NCBI GenBank assembly: GCA_018269055.1
Contig: JAFDVI010000024.1
Span: forward strand, 558,001-622,000
DNA length: 64,000 nt
DNA from: Acidobacteriota bacterium
Lineage (GTDB): Bacteria > Acidobacteriota > Blastocatellia > RBC074
Direction: 5' to 3'
The notes below the pieces were generated by a model. It saw nothing but the letters and a program-made list of their open reading frames with translations. It ran no database searches and was not told where the DNA came from. Numbering within the stretch: position 1 is the stretch's first letter; every line of letters begins with the position of its first letter. Below are positions 44,460-53,757 of this stretch, piece after piece. The translations under genes and the position numbers were made by a program.

Positions 44460-45695
44460 TTATTCTGCTCGTAACGCTTCAATCGGATCCAGCATCGCCG
44501 CTTTGCGCGCAGGCAAGATGCCCGACAACACGCCAATCAGGCCGGAAACGCCGACGGCAATGACCACTGCGGCGATTGAAAGATACGTTGGAAAGAAGAC
44601 TGCCGTCATAATTCTGCCCGTAACCCAGGCAATGAAAACGCCGACCGAACCGCCAATTGCCGACAAGGTGATCGCTTCCATCAGGAATTGCCGCAAAATG
44701 TCTTTTTGCCGCGCGCCCAAACTTTTGCGAATGCCAATTTCCTTGGTTCGTTCGGTGACGCTGACCAGCATGATGTTCATGATGACAATTCCGCCAACGA
44801 CCAGCGCAATGGCTGGAACAGCAATGGCGGTGATGAAGATTGGACCAAGTAAACGGTCGCGCATCCCCATAATTGCGTCCGGCGTGCCAATGCCGAAGTT
44901 GTCTTTTTCGTCGTATTTCAGTTGGCGGCGTGATCGCAACAAGGCGCGGACTTCCTCCACGGCTTCCTGAAACTTGTTGTCGTCTTTGGCAGTGCCGACG
45001 AAATACATGCTGCGTTGGCGAACCGCCGGGCCAAAATGTTTGATGTACGAATGCAGCGGGATGGTCGCAAACACATCCTGCGGCATCCCAAAGACGGTTC
45101 CTTTGGCGGCGGCGACTCCAACAACGCGATACGGCAACCCGGCAATCGTCACTTCTTTTCCAACCGCCGAAGTATTCGGAAAAAGCTTGTCGGCAACGTC
45201 GAACCCAAGCAGCACGACGTTTTGCGTGGAGCTGTCTTCGGTTTGCGTAAAGTAACGCCCTTCTGCAATGTCCATATTGTCAATTTCCGCGCAATTGGCT
45301 GTGGCTCCGTCTACGGAAACGTTTTCCGCGCTTTCGTTGGAGTATTTGATGGTTGCGGGAGTGCCCATGGCTTTCGCCCCAAGCTGGCCGGCCTGAACCG
45401 CGCGTTCCCGTAGATAATCGAAATCGTCGAAAGTCAAATCTTTGTTTCGACGCTGCGCTTCGGCGATCGTGTCTGTGTTCTTCCAATCCTCAAAACTGAA
45501 GCGGCGAACGCTGAACGATTTTGCGCCGATGCCCGCGATTTTTTCGTCCACGTAACGGTTGAATCCTTGAATCAGGGAAACCACTACCACCACTGCTGTA
45601 ACGCCGATAATCATTCCGAGCAAGGTCAGCGCCGAGCGAAGTTTATGCGACCAGATTGCGTCAAGCGCAAGCTTGAAAGTTTCTTTGAATTCCAT
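44460..45695 (-). CDS. MacB-type ABC transporter permease
   Basis: The 411 residues repeat the architecture of the next gene: an N-terminal span (LRSALTLLGMIIGVTAVVVV), a periplasmic MacB_PCD domain (about 45-275), and a C-terminal FtsX part with IMNIMLVSVTERTKEIGIRK and the SLGARQKDIL coupling helix. The two permeases are alike but not close copies. A secreted unknown protein is encoded 44 bp upstream, and the other permease and the SirB1 gene follow. The missing ATPase may be supplied from elsewhere. Confidence 0.92.
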   Translation of the reverse strand: MEFKETFKLALDAIWSHKLRSALTLLGMIIGVTAVVVVVSLIQGFNRYVDEKIAGIGAKSFSVRRFSFEDWKNTDTIAEAQRRNKDLTFDDFDYLRERAVQAGQLGAKAMGTPATIKYSNESAENVSVDGATANCAEIDNMDIAEGRYFTQTEDSSTQNVVLLGFDVADKLFPNTSAVGKEVTIAGLPYRVVGVAAAKGTVFGMPQDVFATIPLHSYIKHFGPAVRQRSMYFVGTAKDDNKFQEAVEEVRALLRSRRQLKYDEKDNFGIGTPDAIMGMRDRLLGPIFITAIAVPAIALVVGGIVIMNIMLVSVTERTKEIGIRKSLGARQKDILRQFLMEAITLSAIGGSVGVFIAWVTGRIMTAVFFPTYLSIAAVVIAVGVSGLIGVLSGILPARKAAMLDPIEALRAE

Positions 45696-45739
45696 GTTGG
45701 AAATATAGCCTGTGATCCCCGGATCATTGCGACAATCAT

Positions 45740-47215
45740 TTACCGGGGTGTGATTTTGACATCTGCCGTGATAACGACTTTATCGCTGTCGGTGTTAACC
45801 TTCAGGTTCGACAGCGTGTAAATTAATTTCTGTTTCTCGGTTGAATGGATGTTGCTGCCTGCGTCCACTTCCATCTTTCGCGGCAGCATAATTTCTCGAT
45901 TGAGCAGCATTGGTAATTCAATTCTACTCAGCCAGCGATCAACTTGCACGACTTCCGTGCGGTTGACGCCCAAATCTTTGCCGGCAATGTTCAAACTGAA
46001 TCGTACGTTAATTGGCAACGTCGCTCCCGGCAAGGCTCGCAGAATGACTTTTTCATTTTCCGTGATGAATTGCAGCGGAATGGGTTGATCCTGGATGACA
46101 AACGTCGTCCGCGGCGATAACCCATACGGCACGCCGAACTCTTTGCCTTTCAACCGCGCGTCAATCACTCCCTGACCGCTCAACCGCAAGCTCAATTTGT
46201 CATCTGCCACGCTTTCGGCTTTCAAATCGCTGATGTCCGCTTGGCCTTCACCGCTTTCCACGTCGGTGTAATTTGTGATCGTAACCCCTGCGTTAATTTC
46301 GGTTGTGCGCAACCGTCCCTCTTTCAATTTGAAATTCAGATCAGGGTTTTGCTGCACAGCGATATTCGCCAGCAGGGAACTGATGACATTTCGGCCAATT
46401 TGCAACCGAACGTCGCTGTTCGTGGTCAGTGACGCGCCAAGCTGAAAAATATCATTTTCGATGGCCAATGGGTCAAGTTCATTGGAAACCGGTTCAACAA
46501 ATACCCTTTCAACTGGCGTTGAAGCAGAGTTGACCTGCAAACCCAACACAATGCGCTTGTCCATCACCAGCAATGAAGTCAGCGTCAGTTTCAGAGGCGC
46601 GCGATAGGCCGGCGTTGAAATTTCCATTGGCAACTGGCCATCGGAATTTCCTTCCAGCTTGAACTGGCTGGCCGGCACCTCAATTGTCTCATTCAATTCC
46701 AACGGGAAATCCAGCGAAGGCAATTCATCGTTCCACTTTTCGGGCTTCAACCATTCTCCGAACAGCGTTTTCACCAACAAGCCGGAAACGCCGCCGTTTT
46801 GTAGTTTCACATCCGTTACCCTGATCGGCATCCGCATGAATCCTTCGCTGACCTGTCCGCTGGTTATCCTGCCAGACAATTGCAGATTGACCGATTTGTA
46901 TTGAAGCCCCAGTTTGAGGATTGCCGCGCCCGTCGCCAGATTGCATTCAATCGAAGTCAGTTTGACCAGATTGCCGCTGGCCATTTTGATTTCCAGCCCG
47001 AGAAACTGTTGGGCCGCTTCGGCAACTGCGCGCTCGTTGATGATGACAACGGCGTCGGCTGTTCGCAGGGAATCCGTCGCTCTCAATTCATCACGCAACC
47101 GGCGGAGTTCAGCCATCTGCTGAGGATCGGTTTTCTGCGCGTACACCGAAATGACGCCGCCGAGCAACAACAGCACAATAGCCAAAAGCCTTTTCATCAA
47201 GACGAAGTTGTTCAT
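45740..47215 (-). CDS. Exported protein of unknown function
   Basis: The 491 residues start MNNFVLMKRLLAIVLLLLGG, a signal peptide with cleavage likely after VYAQ; a start at the second ATG (47197) is equally possible. The frame is open further upstream, but there it would overlap the divergent NagA gene. The mature part is rich in beta-type alternation (LKLGLQYKSVNLQLSGRITS, LRLSGQGVIDARLKG) and resembles lipid-binding AsmA/SRPBCC-like beta proteins only loosely. I do not assign a family. It precedes the two MacB-type permeases by 44 bp and may work with them in the periplasm. Confidence 0.72.
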   Translation of the reverse strand: MNNFVLMKRLLAIVLLLLGGVISVYAQKTDPQQMAELRRLRDELRATDSLRTADAVVIINERAVAEAAQQFLGLEIKMASGNLVKLTSIECNLATGAAILKLGLQYKSVNLQLSGRITSGQVSEGFMRMPIRVTDVKLQNGGVSGLLVKTLFGEWLKPEKWNDELPSLDFPLELNETIEVPASQFKLEGNSDGQLPMEISTPAYRAPLKLTLTSLLVMDKRIVLGLQVNSASTPVERVFVEPVSNELDPLAIENDIFQLGASLTTNSDVRLQIGRNVISSLLANIAVQQNPDLNFKLKEGRLRTTEINAGVTITNYTDVESGEGQADISDLKAESVADDKLSLRLSGQGVIDARLKGKEFGVPYGLSPRTTFVIQDQPIPLQFITENEKVILRALPGATLPINVRFSLNIAGKDLGVNRTEVVQVDRWLSRIELPMLLNREIMLPRKMEVDAGSNIHSTEKQKLIYTLSNLKVNTDSDKVVITADVKITPR

Positions 47216-47333
47216 AATTGTGGTTACGGGATGAACGTTTGAAGAAGGCGCATGAATTATACCCTCAACCGTCGAGGGACAGAACCGTAGCGTCGGAAGA
47301 AACGACGATTGATCTCGTTTACAAATTTCCTTT

Positions 47334-48500
47334 ATGAAAATCAGAGGTCGTTTAGCAGGCAGCGCGAACGCGGTTGATTTGGTGGTTGAGGGCAAGCAAA
47401 TCAGCGACATCAAGGTTGCCGATGCTTCCCGGGTTTGCGATTTGGGAGATGAGCAGTTGCGCCTGTCGGCTGGGTTCATTGATCTGCAACTCAACGGTTA
47501 CGGCGGAATTGATTTCAACGACACTGGGACGACGACCGAACAGATTGTCGAATTGACTCGCCGATTGTGGAAAACCGGCGTGACTTCGTTTTGTCCGACC
47601 GTCGTCACCGAATCCGCTGAACACATTTCTGCTTGTTTGACGAATATCTGTCGTGCGGCTGATTTAGCGCAGGACTTTGCGCAAGCGTTCATCGGCGTGC
47701 ATTTGGAAGGTCCTTTCATTTCACTGGAAGACGGGCCACGAGGCGCGCACCCTCGGCAACACGTTTGCCCGCCGGATTGGGAAACGTTCCAGCGATGGCA
47801 GGAAGCCGCAGGCGGGCAAATTCGCTTGCTGACCTTGTCGCCCGAATGGCCGGAAAGTTTGCATTTCATTGAACGTGCTGCGGCTGCTGGGATCATTGTT
47901 GCCATCGGCCACACAGCGGCGACTCCGCAGCAGATCGCCGATGCCGTCAAAGCCGGAGCCAAAATGTCCACGCATTTGGGCAACGGGTCGCACGCGAAAA
48001 TTGATCGCCATCCGAATTACATCTGGGAACAACTTGCCAATGATGATTTATGGGCAAGCTTCATTGTGGACGGACACCATTTGCCGCCTTCCGTGGTCAA
48101 ATGCTTTTTGCGCAGCAAGGGCATCGCGCGCAGCGTGCTGGTCACAGATGCGATTGCCGCCGCCGGTTGTCCGCCGGGCAAATACAAACTCGGCAACATC
48201 GAAGCCGAGGTGCTGGAAAGCGGGCGCGTCTGTTTGCCGGGCACGCCCTATCTGGCCGGTTCGGCGCTGGAAATGCACGACGCTGTTGGGAAGACGGTGG
48301 CATTTTCCGATGCTACGCTTGATGATGCACTGCGAATGGCTTCCGCAAATCCGGCGAAATTGTTTGGCCTGAAAGATCGTGGAAGCGTCGAAGTTGGCCA
48401 GCAAGCTGACCTGATTTTGTTCAATTGGTATGAAGCGACAAACCAAATGAAAGTCGTTGCAACGGTTGTCGGCGGTAAAATCGCATTTCGGAATCAGTGA
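47334..48500 (+). CDS. Second NagA-family amidohydrolase
   Basis: The 388 residues have NagA motifs: GFIDLQLNGYGGIDFND in place of the usual DxHxHG, HLEGPFISLEDGPRGAHPRQ, IGHTAATPQQIADAVKAGA, MSTHLGNGSHAKIDRHPNYI and LVTDAIAAAGCPPGKY with the catalytic Asp. The first metal motif lacks both His (DLQLNG for DTHFHG of the gene at 4077), which is also known in E. coli NagA (Q-x-N). The HLGNGSH stretch replaces the usual HLFNAM. It therefore probably deacetylates an N-acetylated sugar, but its substrate may differ from GlcNAc-6-phosphate. It is divergent from the exported protein at 45740. Confidence 0.85.
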   Translation: MKIRGRLAGSANAVDLVVEGKQISDIKVADASRVCDLGDEQLRLSAGFIDLQLNGYGGIDFNDTGTTTEQIVELTRRLWKTGVTSFCPTVVTESAEHISACLTNICRAADLAQDFAQAFIGVHLEGPFISLEDGPRGAHPRQHVCPPDWETFQRWQEAAGGQIRLLTLSPEWPESLHFIERAAAAGIIVAIGHTAATPQQIADAVKAGAKMSTHLGNGSHAKIDRHPNYIWEQLANDDLWASFIVDGHHLPPSVVKCFLRSKGIARSVLVTDAIAAAGCPPGKYKLGNIEAEVLESGRVCLPGTPYLAGSALEMHDAVGKTVAFSDATLDDALRMASANPAKLFGLKDRGSVEVGQQADLILFNWYEATNQMKVVATVVGGKIAFRNQ

Positions 48501-48577
48501 CAGTTGCTTGGCATATTAAGCATCACTGCTTAAAATCCTGAGTACTATCCGCCAAAATTTCCTGTGGAGATTGCGAA

Positions 48578-50026
48578 ATGAATTTTCAGGACGAACTCAA
48601 ACTCGAATATAAACGATTAGTCACGCGCCGCCACTTCTTCAAAGACTGCAGCATTGGGTTAGGTTCCTTGGCATTGGCTTCATTGCTGAACGAAAAAAGC
48701 TTTGCGCGAGGCGCTCAGCAACCGAAAAATCCGCTTGCGCCTAAAGCTCCGCATTTTGCCGCAAAAGCCAAGCGCGTAATTTACCTGTTTCAGGCGGGCG
48801 CTCCGTCGCAACTGGATTTGTTCGATTACAAACCGGGCTTGGTCAAATACAACGGCCAACCGGTTCCGCAGGAATTGGTTAAAGGTATCAATTACGCCTT
48901 CATTAAACCCGACGCTGGGCTTTACGCTTCAGAGTTCAAGTTTGCCAAACACGGCCAATCGGGCGCGGAGTTGTCCGAAGCCTTTATCCACTTGCCAAAA
49001 GCCGCCGATGACATTGCCATCATTCGTTCGATGATGTCTGAAGCGATCAATCACGCACCGGGACAGATTTTTATGAACACGGGCTCCGTGCAATTCGGGC
49101 GTCCAAGCTTCGGCGCGTGGGTGACGTATGGACTGGGTAGCGAGACGCAGGATTTGCCGGCGTTTGTCGTGCTCAGTTCCGGCGGCGGAACCAGCGGCGG
49201 AGCGGGAAATTGGGGCTGCGGATTTTTGCCGACCTTGTATCAAGGCGTGCCGTTCCAACGCACAGGGCCTCCGATTCTGTCGCTGTCGAATCCGCGAGGC
49301 ATCACGCGTGAAATGCAGCGCCGTTCGCTGGATACTCTGAAAGAACTCAACGAACAGCATCTGGAAGTAACGGGCGATCCCGAAATCGCCACGCGTATCA
49401 ATTCCTTCGAGATGGCGTACCGTATGCAGGAAAGCGCCCCGGAACTGATGGATTTTTCCAAAGAGTCAAAAGAAACCTTGGCGATGTACGGCGTCGAACC
49501 GGGTAAGAATTCATACGCGAACAATTGCCTGTTGGCTCGGCGGTTGATCGAACGCGGCGTGCGTTTTGTGCAGTTGTTCCACGAAGCCTGGGATCATCAC
49601 AGTGAAGTCGCCAAAGGCGTCAAAGCGCAGCTTAAAAACACCGATCAGGCGACGACGGCATTGATTCTGGATTTGAAACAGCGCGGTTTATTGGATGACA
49701 CCATCGTTGTTTGGGGCGGAGAATTTGGCCGAACCCCAATGGTGGAAGCCGATCCTGACGCCAATCGCAGCAAAGGCCGCGATCATCACAACAAATCCTT
49801 CACGATGTTCGTCGCCGGCGGCGGGTTCAAACGCGGCATCACATTGGGCAAAACCGATGAACTCGGTTTCAACGTCGTCGAAGACCCCGTGCAAGTCCAC
49901 GACCTGCACGCAACGATCTTGCAACTACTGGGTTTTGACCACACCAAACTGACCTATCGTTACTCTGGACGTGACTTTCGTCTGACGGATGTTCACGGCG
50001 TGGTGGTGGATAAATTGCTGGCGTGA
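48578..50026 (+). CDS. DUF1501 Tat-exported protein
   Basis: The 482 residues begin with [20 protein letters not shown], a twin-arginine signal, and continue with the DUF1501 pattern of the alkaline-phosphatase/sulfatase fold: [49 protein letters not shown] and [19 protein letters not shown], with a metal-type [14 protein letters not shown] at the end. In Planctomycetes, Verrucomicrobia and Acidobacteria such genes usually accompany DUF1549/DUF1553 cytochrome-like partners; none is adjacent here. The reaction is unknown. Its stop codon abuts the pseudouridine synthase gene. Confidence 0.92.
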   Translation: MNFQDELKLEYKRLVTRRHFFKDCSIGLGSLALASLLNEKSFARGAQQPKNPLAPKAPHFAAKAKRVIYLFQAGAPSQLDLFDYKPGLVKYNGQPVPQELVKGINYAFIKPDAGLYASEFKFAKHGQSGAELSEAFIHLPKAADDIAIIRSMMSEAINHAPGQIFMNTGSVQFGRPSFGAWVTYGLGSETQDLPAFVVLSSGGGTSGGAGNWGCGFLPTLYQGVPFQRTGPPILSLSNPRGITREMQRRSLDTLKELNEQHLEVTGDPEIATRINSFEMAYRMQESAPELMDFSKESKETLAMYGVEPGKNSYANNCLLARRLIERGVRFVQLFHEAWDHHSEVAKGVKAQLKNTDQATTALILDLKQRGLLDDTIVVWGGEFGRTPMVEADPDANRSKGRDHHNKSFTMFVAGGGFKRGITLGKTDELGFNVVEDPVQVHDLHATILQLLGFDHTKLTYRYSGRDFRLTDVHGVVVDKLLA

Positions 50027-50031
50027 GCACG

Positions 50032-50766
50032 ATGAGTGAAGGATTGATCCGCTTGTCGAAATTGATGGCTCAGCGGGGCATCTGTTCCCGCCGCGAAGCG
50101 GATGTTTTCATTGAACAAGGCTTGGTGATCGTTGATGGGCAGGTGATCAGCCAACTCGGCACCAAAGTTTCGCCAAACGCTGAAATTAAGCTTGCCGCTG
50201 CGGCCAGTCAGCAGCAAAACAAACTCATCACCATCATTTTGAATAAACCCATCGGCTACGTATCGGCCCAGGCCGAAGTCGGATACGAACCTGCCGTCGT
50301 GTTGCTGACACAAGCCAATCAGTTCGGCGAATCAAAACTGAAACTGAAACCCGAACATCTGAAAGGCTTGGCCGTTGCGGGACGGCTGGATATTGATTCA
50401 CAAGGATTGTTGCTGTTTACGCAAGACGGACGCGTTGCTAAAAAAATCATTGGTGAGAACGGCAAAGTCGAAAAGGAATACATCGTGCGCGTCGCGGGTT
50501 TGTTACCAGAGAATCGTTTGCAACTGTTGCGGCATGGATTGGAATTGGACGGCAAACCGCTTAAACCGGCAAAAGTTGAATGGATCAATCGCGATCAGCT
50601 TCGATTTGTTTTGACCGAAGGCAAGAAGCGCCAAATTCGCCGCATGTGTGAACTGGTCGGGTTGAGAATTCTGGGGTTGAAGCGCGTGCGAATCGGCAAG
50701 CTCAAGCTGGGAAATTTGCCTGAAGGGAAGTGGCGATTTCTGGAAGCGAGCGAAAGCGTGGATTGA
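50032..50766 (+). CDS. RsuA/RluB/RluF-family rRNA pseudouridine synthase
   Basis: The 244 residues have an N-terminal S4 RNA-binding domain (about 5-60, [20 protein letters not shown]) and the pseudouridine synthase core with [10 protein letters not shown] and the catalytic Asp in [27 protein letters not shown] and [20 protein letters not shown] follow. It modifies a uridine in 16S or 23S rRNA; the pattern is closest to RluF/RluB, but the target is not certain. A GTG at 50023 that overlaps the DUF1501 stop codon could also be the start. Confidence 0.93.
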   Translation: MSEGLIRLSKLMAQRGICSRREADVFIEQGLVIVDGQVISQLGTKVSPNAEIKLAAAASQQQNKLITIILNKPIGYVSAQAEVGYEPAVVLLTQANQFGESKLKLKPEHLKGLAVAGRLDIDSQGLLLFTQDGRVAKKIIGENGKVEKEYIVRVAGLLPENRLQLLRHGLELDGKPLKPAKVEWINRDQLRFVLTEGKKRQIRRMCELVGLRILGLKRVRIGKLKLGNLPEGKWRFLEASESVD

Positions 50767-50770
50767 AGCA

Positions 50771-51241
50771 TTAATGAGCCTGAACTGCCTTCAGCACGGA
50801 ATCAAAAATCTTCATATACCCAGTGCAGCGACATAGATTTCCGGCCAGACCGTTTCGAATGTCTTCCTCCGTCGGCTGCGGAGTTCGTTCCAGCAAACTG
50901 ATGGCCGCCAACACCATTCCTGGCGTGCAAATGCCGCACTGGGCGCCGCCGCATTCAATAAACGCTTGTTGGACAGCGTGCAGCTTTTCGCCGTCGGCAA
51001 CGCCCTCGATGGTGATGATGTTTGCGTCCGCGACTTGCGCGACAGGAATCAGGCAACTGTTGACCAGTTCGCCGTCAATCATCACCGAACACGCGCCACA
51101 TTCGCCTTCGCCACAACCTTCTTTGGTGCCGGTCAGTTGCAACTCTTCGCGCAATACGTCCAGCAACCGAGCCATCGGCCAAGCGTGAACCGTTTTGGTT
51201 TCGCCGTTGACGGTGAAATTCAGGGAAACCTTTTCAACCAT
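50771..51241 (-). CDS. [2Fe-2S] small subunit of a molybdenum hydroxylase
   Basis: Electron-transfer subunit of xanthine dehydrogenase/aldehyde oxidase-type enzymes. The 156 residues carry the plant-type ferredoxin cysteines in GCGEGECGACSVMIDGELV with a further Cys in NSCLIP. The second cluster is in GGAQCGICTPGMVLAA and GNLCRCTGYMKI. All eight cluster cysteines are present. The gene overlaps the end of the catalytic-subunit gene by 8 bp, so the two are co-translated. No FAD subunit gene stands on either side. Confidence 0.94.
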   Translation of the reverse strand: MVEKVSLNFTVNGETKTVHAWPMARLLDVLREELQLTGTKEGCGEGECGACSVMIDGELVNSCLIPVAQVADANIITIEGVADGEKLHAVQQAFIECGGAQCGICTPGMVLAAISLLERTPQPTEEDIRNGLAGNLCRCTGYMKIFDSVLKAVQAH

Positions 51242-53471
51242 TCGCGCCTCCTGCAGTCATCACCTTCATCAAGGTTTCAGGCATCAGCGGAATTTGATTC
51301 ACAGATTTTCCAATGGCGTCTTCAATGGCGTTCAGGATTGCCGGAGCCGGGCCGTCCATCGGCAATTCGCCAATGCCTTTTGCTCCTGACGGGCCATACG
51401 CATAAGGCAATTCCTCAAAATACACGCGGATCGGCGGCAAATCCGCCGATGTGGGCATGATGTAATTCGTCATTTGGTTGTTCACCATTCGCCCATTTTG
51501 CCAGACCACATTTTCATACAGCGCATAGCCGATGGCTTGGGCGACGCCGCCTTCGATTTGTCCTGCGGCCAGTACCGGATGAATGACTTTGCCGACTTCC
51601 TGCAAAGCGACAAAATCATTCACGCGGGCTTCGTAGGTCACCAAATCAACTGTGACTTCGGCAACATACACTGCCCAGGCGTAAGTTCCATATGCTTCAC
51701 CCTGGTACTTTTCATCGTCCCAGTGAACGCCGGGCGGTGGTTCGTACTTGCTGAAAGATTTCAGTTCGCCGTGTTTGGCGAGGTACGAGCGACAAGCTTC
51801 AGTGAATTCCGCCATCGAATAGTTTTCGCCGAGCAAACCGCTCCCAACGAGCGTTTGCTTCAAACCAAGCGCGGCGGATTCGACCAGTTTGCCCACAATC
51901 ATCGTTGTGCGTGAAGCGACCGTTGGGCCGGAGTTTGGCACATTGGCTGTGTCCGGCTGGGCGATTTCAATCTGGCTCACATCAACTCCCAGCGCCTCGG
52001 CGGCGATCTGCGAAAAAATAGTGAGCGTGCCTTGGCCGATTTCCGTGTTGGAAGTCAGTACACGAATTTTTCCGGTTTCGGCGGCCTCGATGCCGACAAC
52101 CGATGACAAATACACTTCGCCCGAACCGGTGAACCCCGCGCCGTGCATAAACGTGGCGAAGCCAATGCCTTTCTTTTCAGTAACCGAGCGGGCATTGAAT
52201 TGGGCAAAGCGCATTTTCTTTTCGTGATATTCGCTGAGTTTCAAGGCCCGGTCGAGCAAGCCGGAAAGATCAATTTTTTCGCGTACGACCTGGCTTGTCG
52301 AAGTCGTTTGACCTTCCTTCAGAAAATTGCGGCGGCGCAATTCTTCGGGTGACAAACCGATTGTCTGCGCGACTTTATTCAGATGGCGTTCCATCGCAAA
52401 AATGCTCTGTGGAGCGCCGAAGCCGCGAAAGGCCCCGTGTGGCGGATGGTTGGTGGCGACGGCTTTGCTGCGAACGCGCACATTCGGCCAGTTGTAAGGG
52501 CCAGCAGCGTGAATCGTTCCGCGCGACAAAACCACCGATGACAAAGTGGCATACGCTCCACCATCAATCACGAAATCAATTTCCGCAGCCAGAAAGCGCC
52601 CTTCTTTGGTTACCGCAGTGTTAATTCGTGTGCGGGAAGGATGGCGTTTGGTGGTGGCAATCATATCTTCCGCCCGGTCATAAATCATTTTGACCGGTTT
52701 GCCGGATTTCCACGCCAGCAAAGCCGCATGGCCGGCAATCATCGAAGGATACTCTTCCTTGCCGCCAAATCCGCCGCCGGTCGTCGCCTGCACGACGCGA
52801 ATTTTTTCCGGCCCTAGTCCAAACAATCCAATCAAGGCTTTGTGAACGTAATATGGGCATTGCATCGAACCCCAAACGGTCACGCCTTCCGTTGGATTGG
52901 CGATGGCGATCATCCCGTTGGGTTCGATGTAAAGTTGTTCCTGAGCGCCGGTTTCGTATTCGCCTTCGATGATGAAATCGGCGGTTGCCAAGGCGGAATC
53001 AACATCGCCCTTTTCGATCAGAAATTTTTTGAAGACATTGTCTTTGCCCCAGATGATTTCAGTTTGGTTGAGCGAATCTTCGAGAGTGAAAATCGCGGGC
53101 AATGGTTCAAAGTCGAATTGGATGGCCCGGCGAGCTTCTTCCAGCAGATATTTGTCCGAATGAGCCAGCAACAGGATCGGCTCTTCCGGATGGTTGACAA
53201 TTCCGTCGGCCAGATAAGGCTGATCCTCCAAAATCAACGCGACGCAGTTCGCTCCGGGAATATCTTTGGCAGTGACGATGGTGAATTCGTGCCAGGGAAT
53301 GTTGTCGCCAAACGAAATGGTGCGAATCTGTCCGCGCGCAATTGGTGACCGCACCGTAACCCCATGCAACATTTCGGGAAAAACCAGATCGTCCACATAT
53401 CTGGCTCGTCCGGTGACTTTTTCCAGCCCTTCTTTGCGGAAAATGGGTTGACCGATGATGGGGTTTTGCAT
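51234..53471 (-). CDS. Molybdopterin-binding large subunit of a xanthine dehydrogenase-family hydroxylase
   Basis: Catalytic subunit of 745 residues. The N-terminal hammerhead domain is KVTGRARYVDDLVFPEMLHG. The molybdopterin domains show TTGGGFGGKEE, the cofactor loop GAFRGFGAPQ (as in xanthine dehydrogenases, not the selenium/copper CO-dehydrogenase loop), TEIGQGTLT, and the catalytic glutamate motif GPSGAKGIGELPMDGPAPAI. All active-site pieces are intact. The ATG at 53471 is used; a GTG two codons earlier is possible. It is followed by the [2Fe-2S] subunit with 8 bp overlap. Substrate could be a purine, aldehyde or N-heterocycle. Confidence 0.93.
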   Translation of the reverse strand: MQNPIIGQPIFRKEGLEKVTGRARYVDDLVFPEMLHGVTVRSPIARGQIRTISFGDNIPWHEFTIVTAKDIPGANCVALILEDQPYLADGIVNHPEEPILLLAHSDKYLLEEARRAIQFDFEPLPAIFTLEDSLNQTEIIWGKDNVFKKFLIEKGDVDSALATADFIIEGEYETGAQEQLYIEPNGMIAIANPTEGVTVWGSMQCPYYVHKALIGLFGLGPEKIRVVQATTGGGFGGKEEYPSMIAGHAALLAWKSGKPVKMIYDRAEDMIATTKRHPSRTRINTAVTKEGRFLAAEIDFVIDGGAYATLSSVVLSRGTIHAAGPYNWPNVRVRSKAVATNHPPHGAFRGFGAPQSIFAMERHLNKVAQTIGLSPEELRRRNFLKEGQTTSTSQVVREKIDLSGLLDRALKLSEYHEKKMRFAQFNARSVTEKKGIGFATFMHGAGFTGSGEVYLSSVVGIEAAETGKIRVLTSNTEIGQGTLTIFSQIAAEALGVDVSQIEIAQPDTANVPNSGPTVASRTTMIVGKLVESAALGLKQTLVGSGLLGENYSMAEFTEACRSYLAKHGELKSFSKYEPPPGVHWDDEKYQGEAYGTYAWAVYVAEVTVDLVTYEARVNDFVALQEVGKVIHPVLAAGQIEGGVAQAIGYALYENVVWQNGRMVNNQMTNYIMPTSADLPPIRVYFEELPYAYGPSGAKGIGELPMDGPAPAILNAIEDAIGKSVNQIPLMPETLMKVMTAGGANG

Positions 53472-53757
53472 AGACACGACACGAATTTTTGAAGCGAAGC
53501 CCGGATTGTGGTCGCAGGTGAAGAATTTTCATGACCATTCAAGGCCGGTTCAGTATAGTTGTGAGGACTGTCACGGAAAAGCAGAACCTGCTGGTTTCTG
53601 GAAACTTTTTGGGATGGCCAAATCATTTTTAGAAAGCTATACTTCAAATCGCCGCACGGTAAGCGCTTGGAAGCAAAAGTTTTCGGCGTCGCAAAGCAGA
53701 AGTCCCCTTCGGAGCTAACAACCTGATTTTAATCACGAAAGAACAAATAATCATTTT

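Noticed and set aside
47216-47494. N-terminal extension of the exported protein at 45740
   Set aside because: It would bury the signal peptide inside the protein and overlap the divergent NagA gene.
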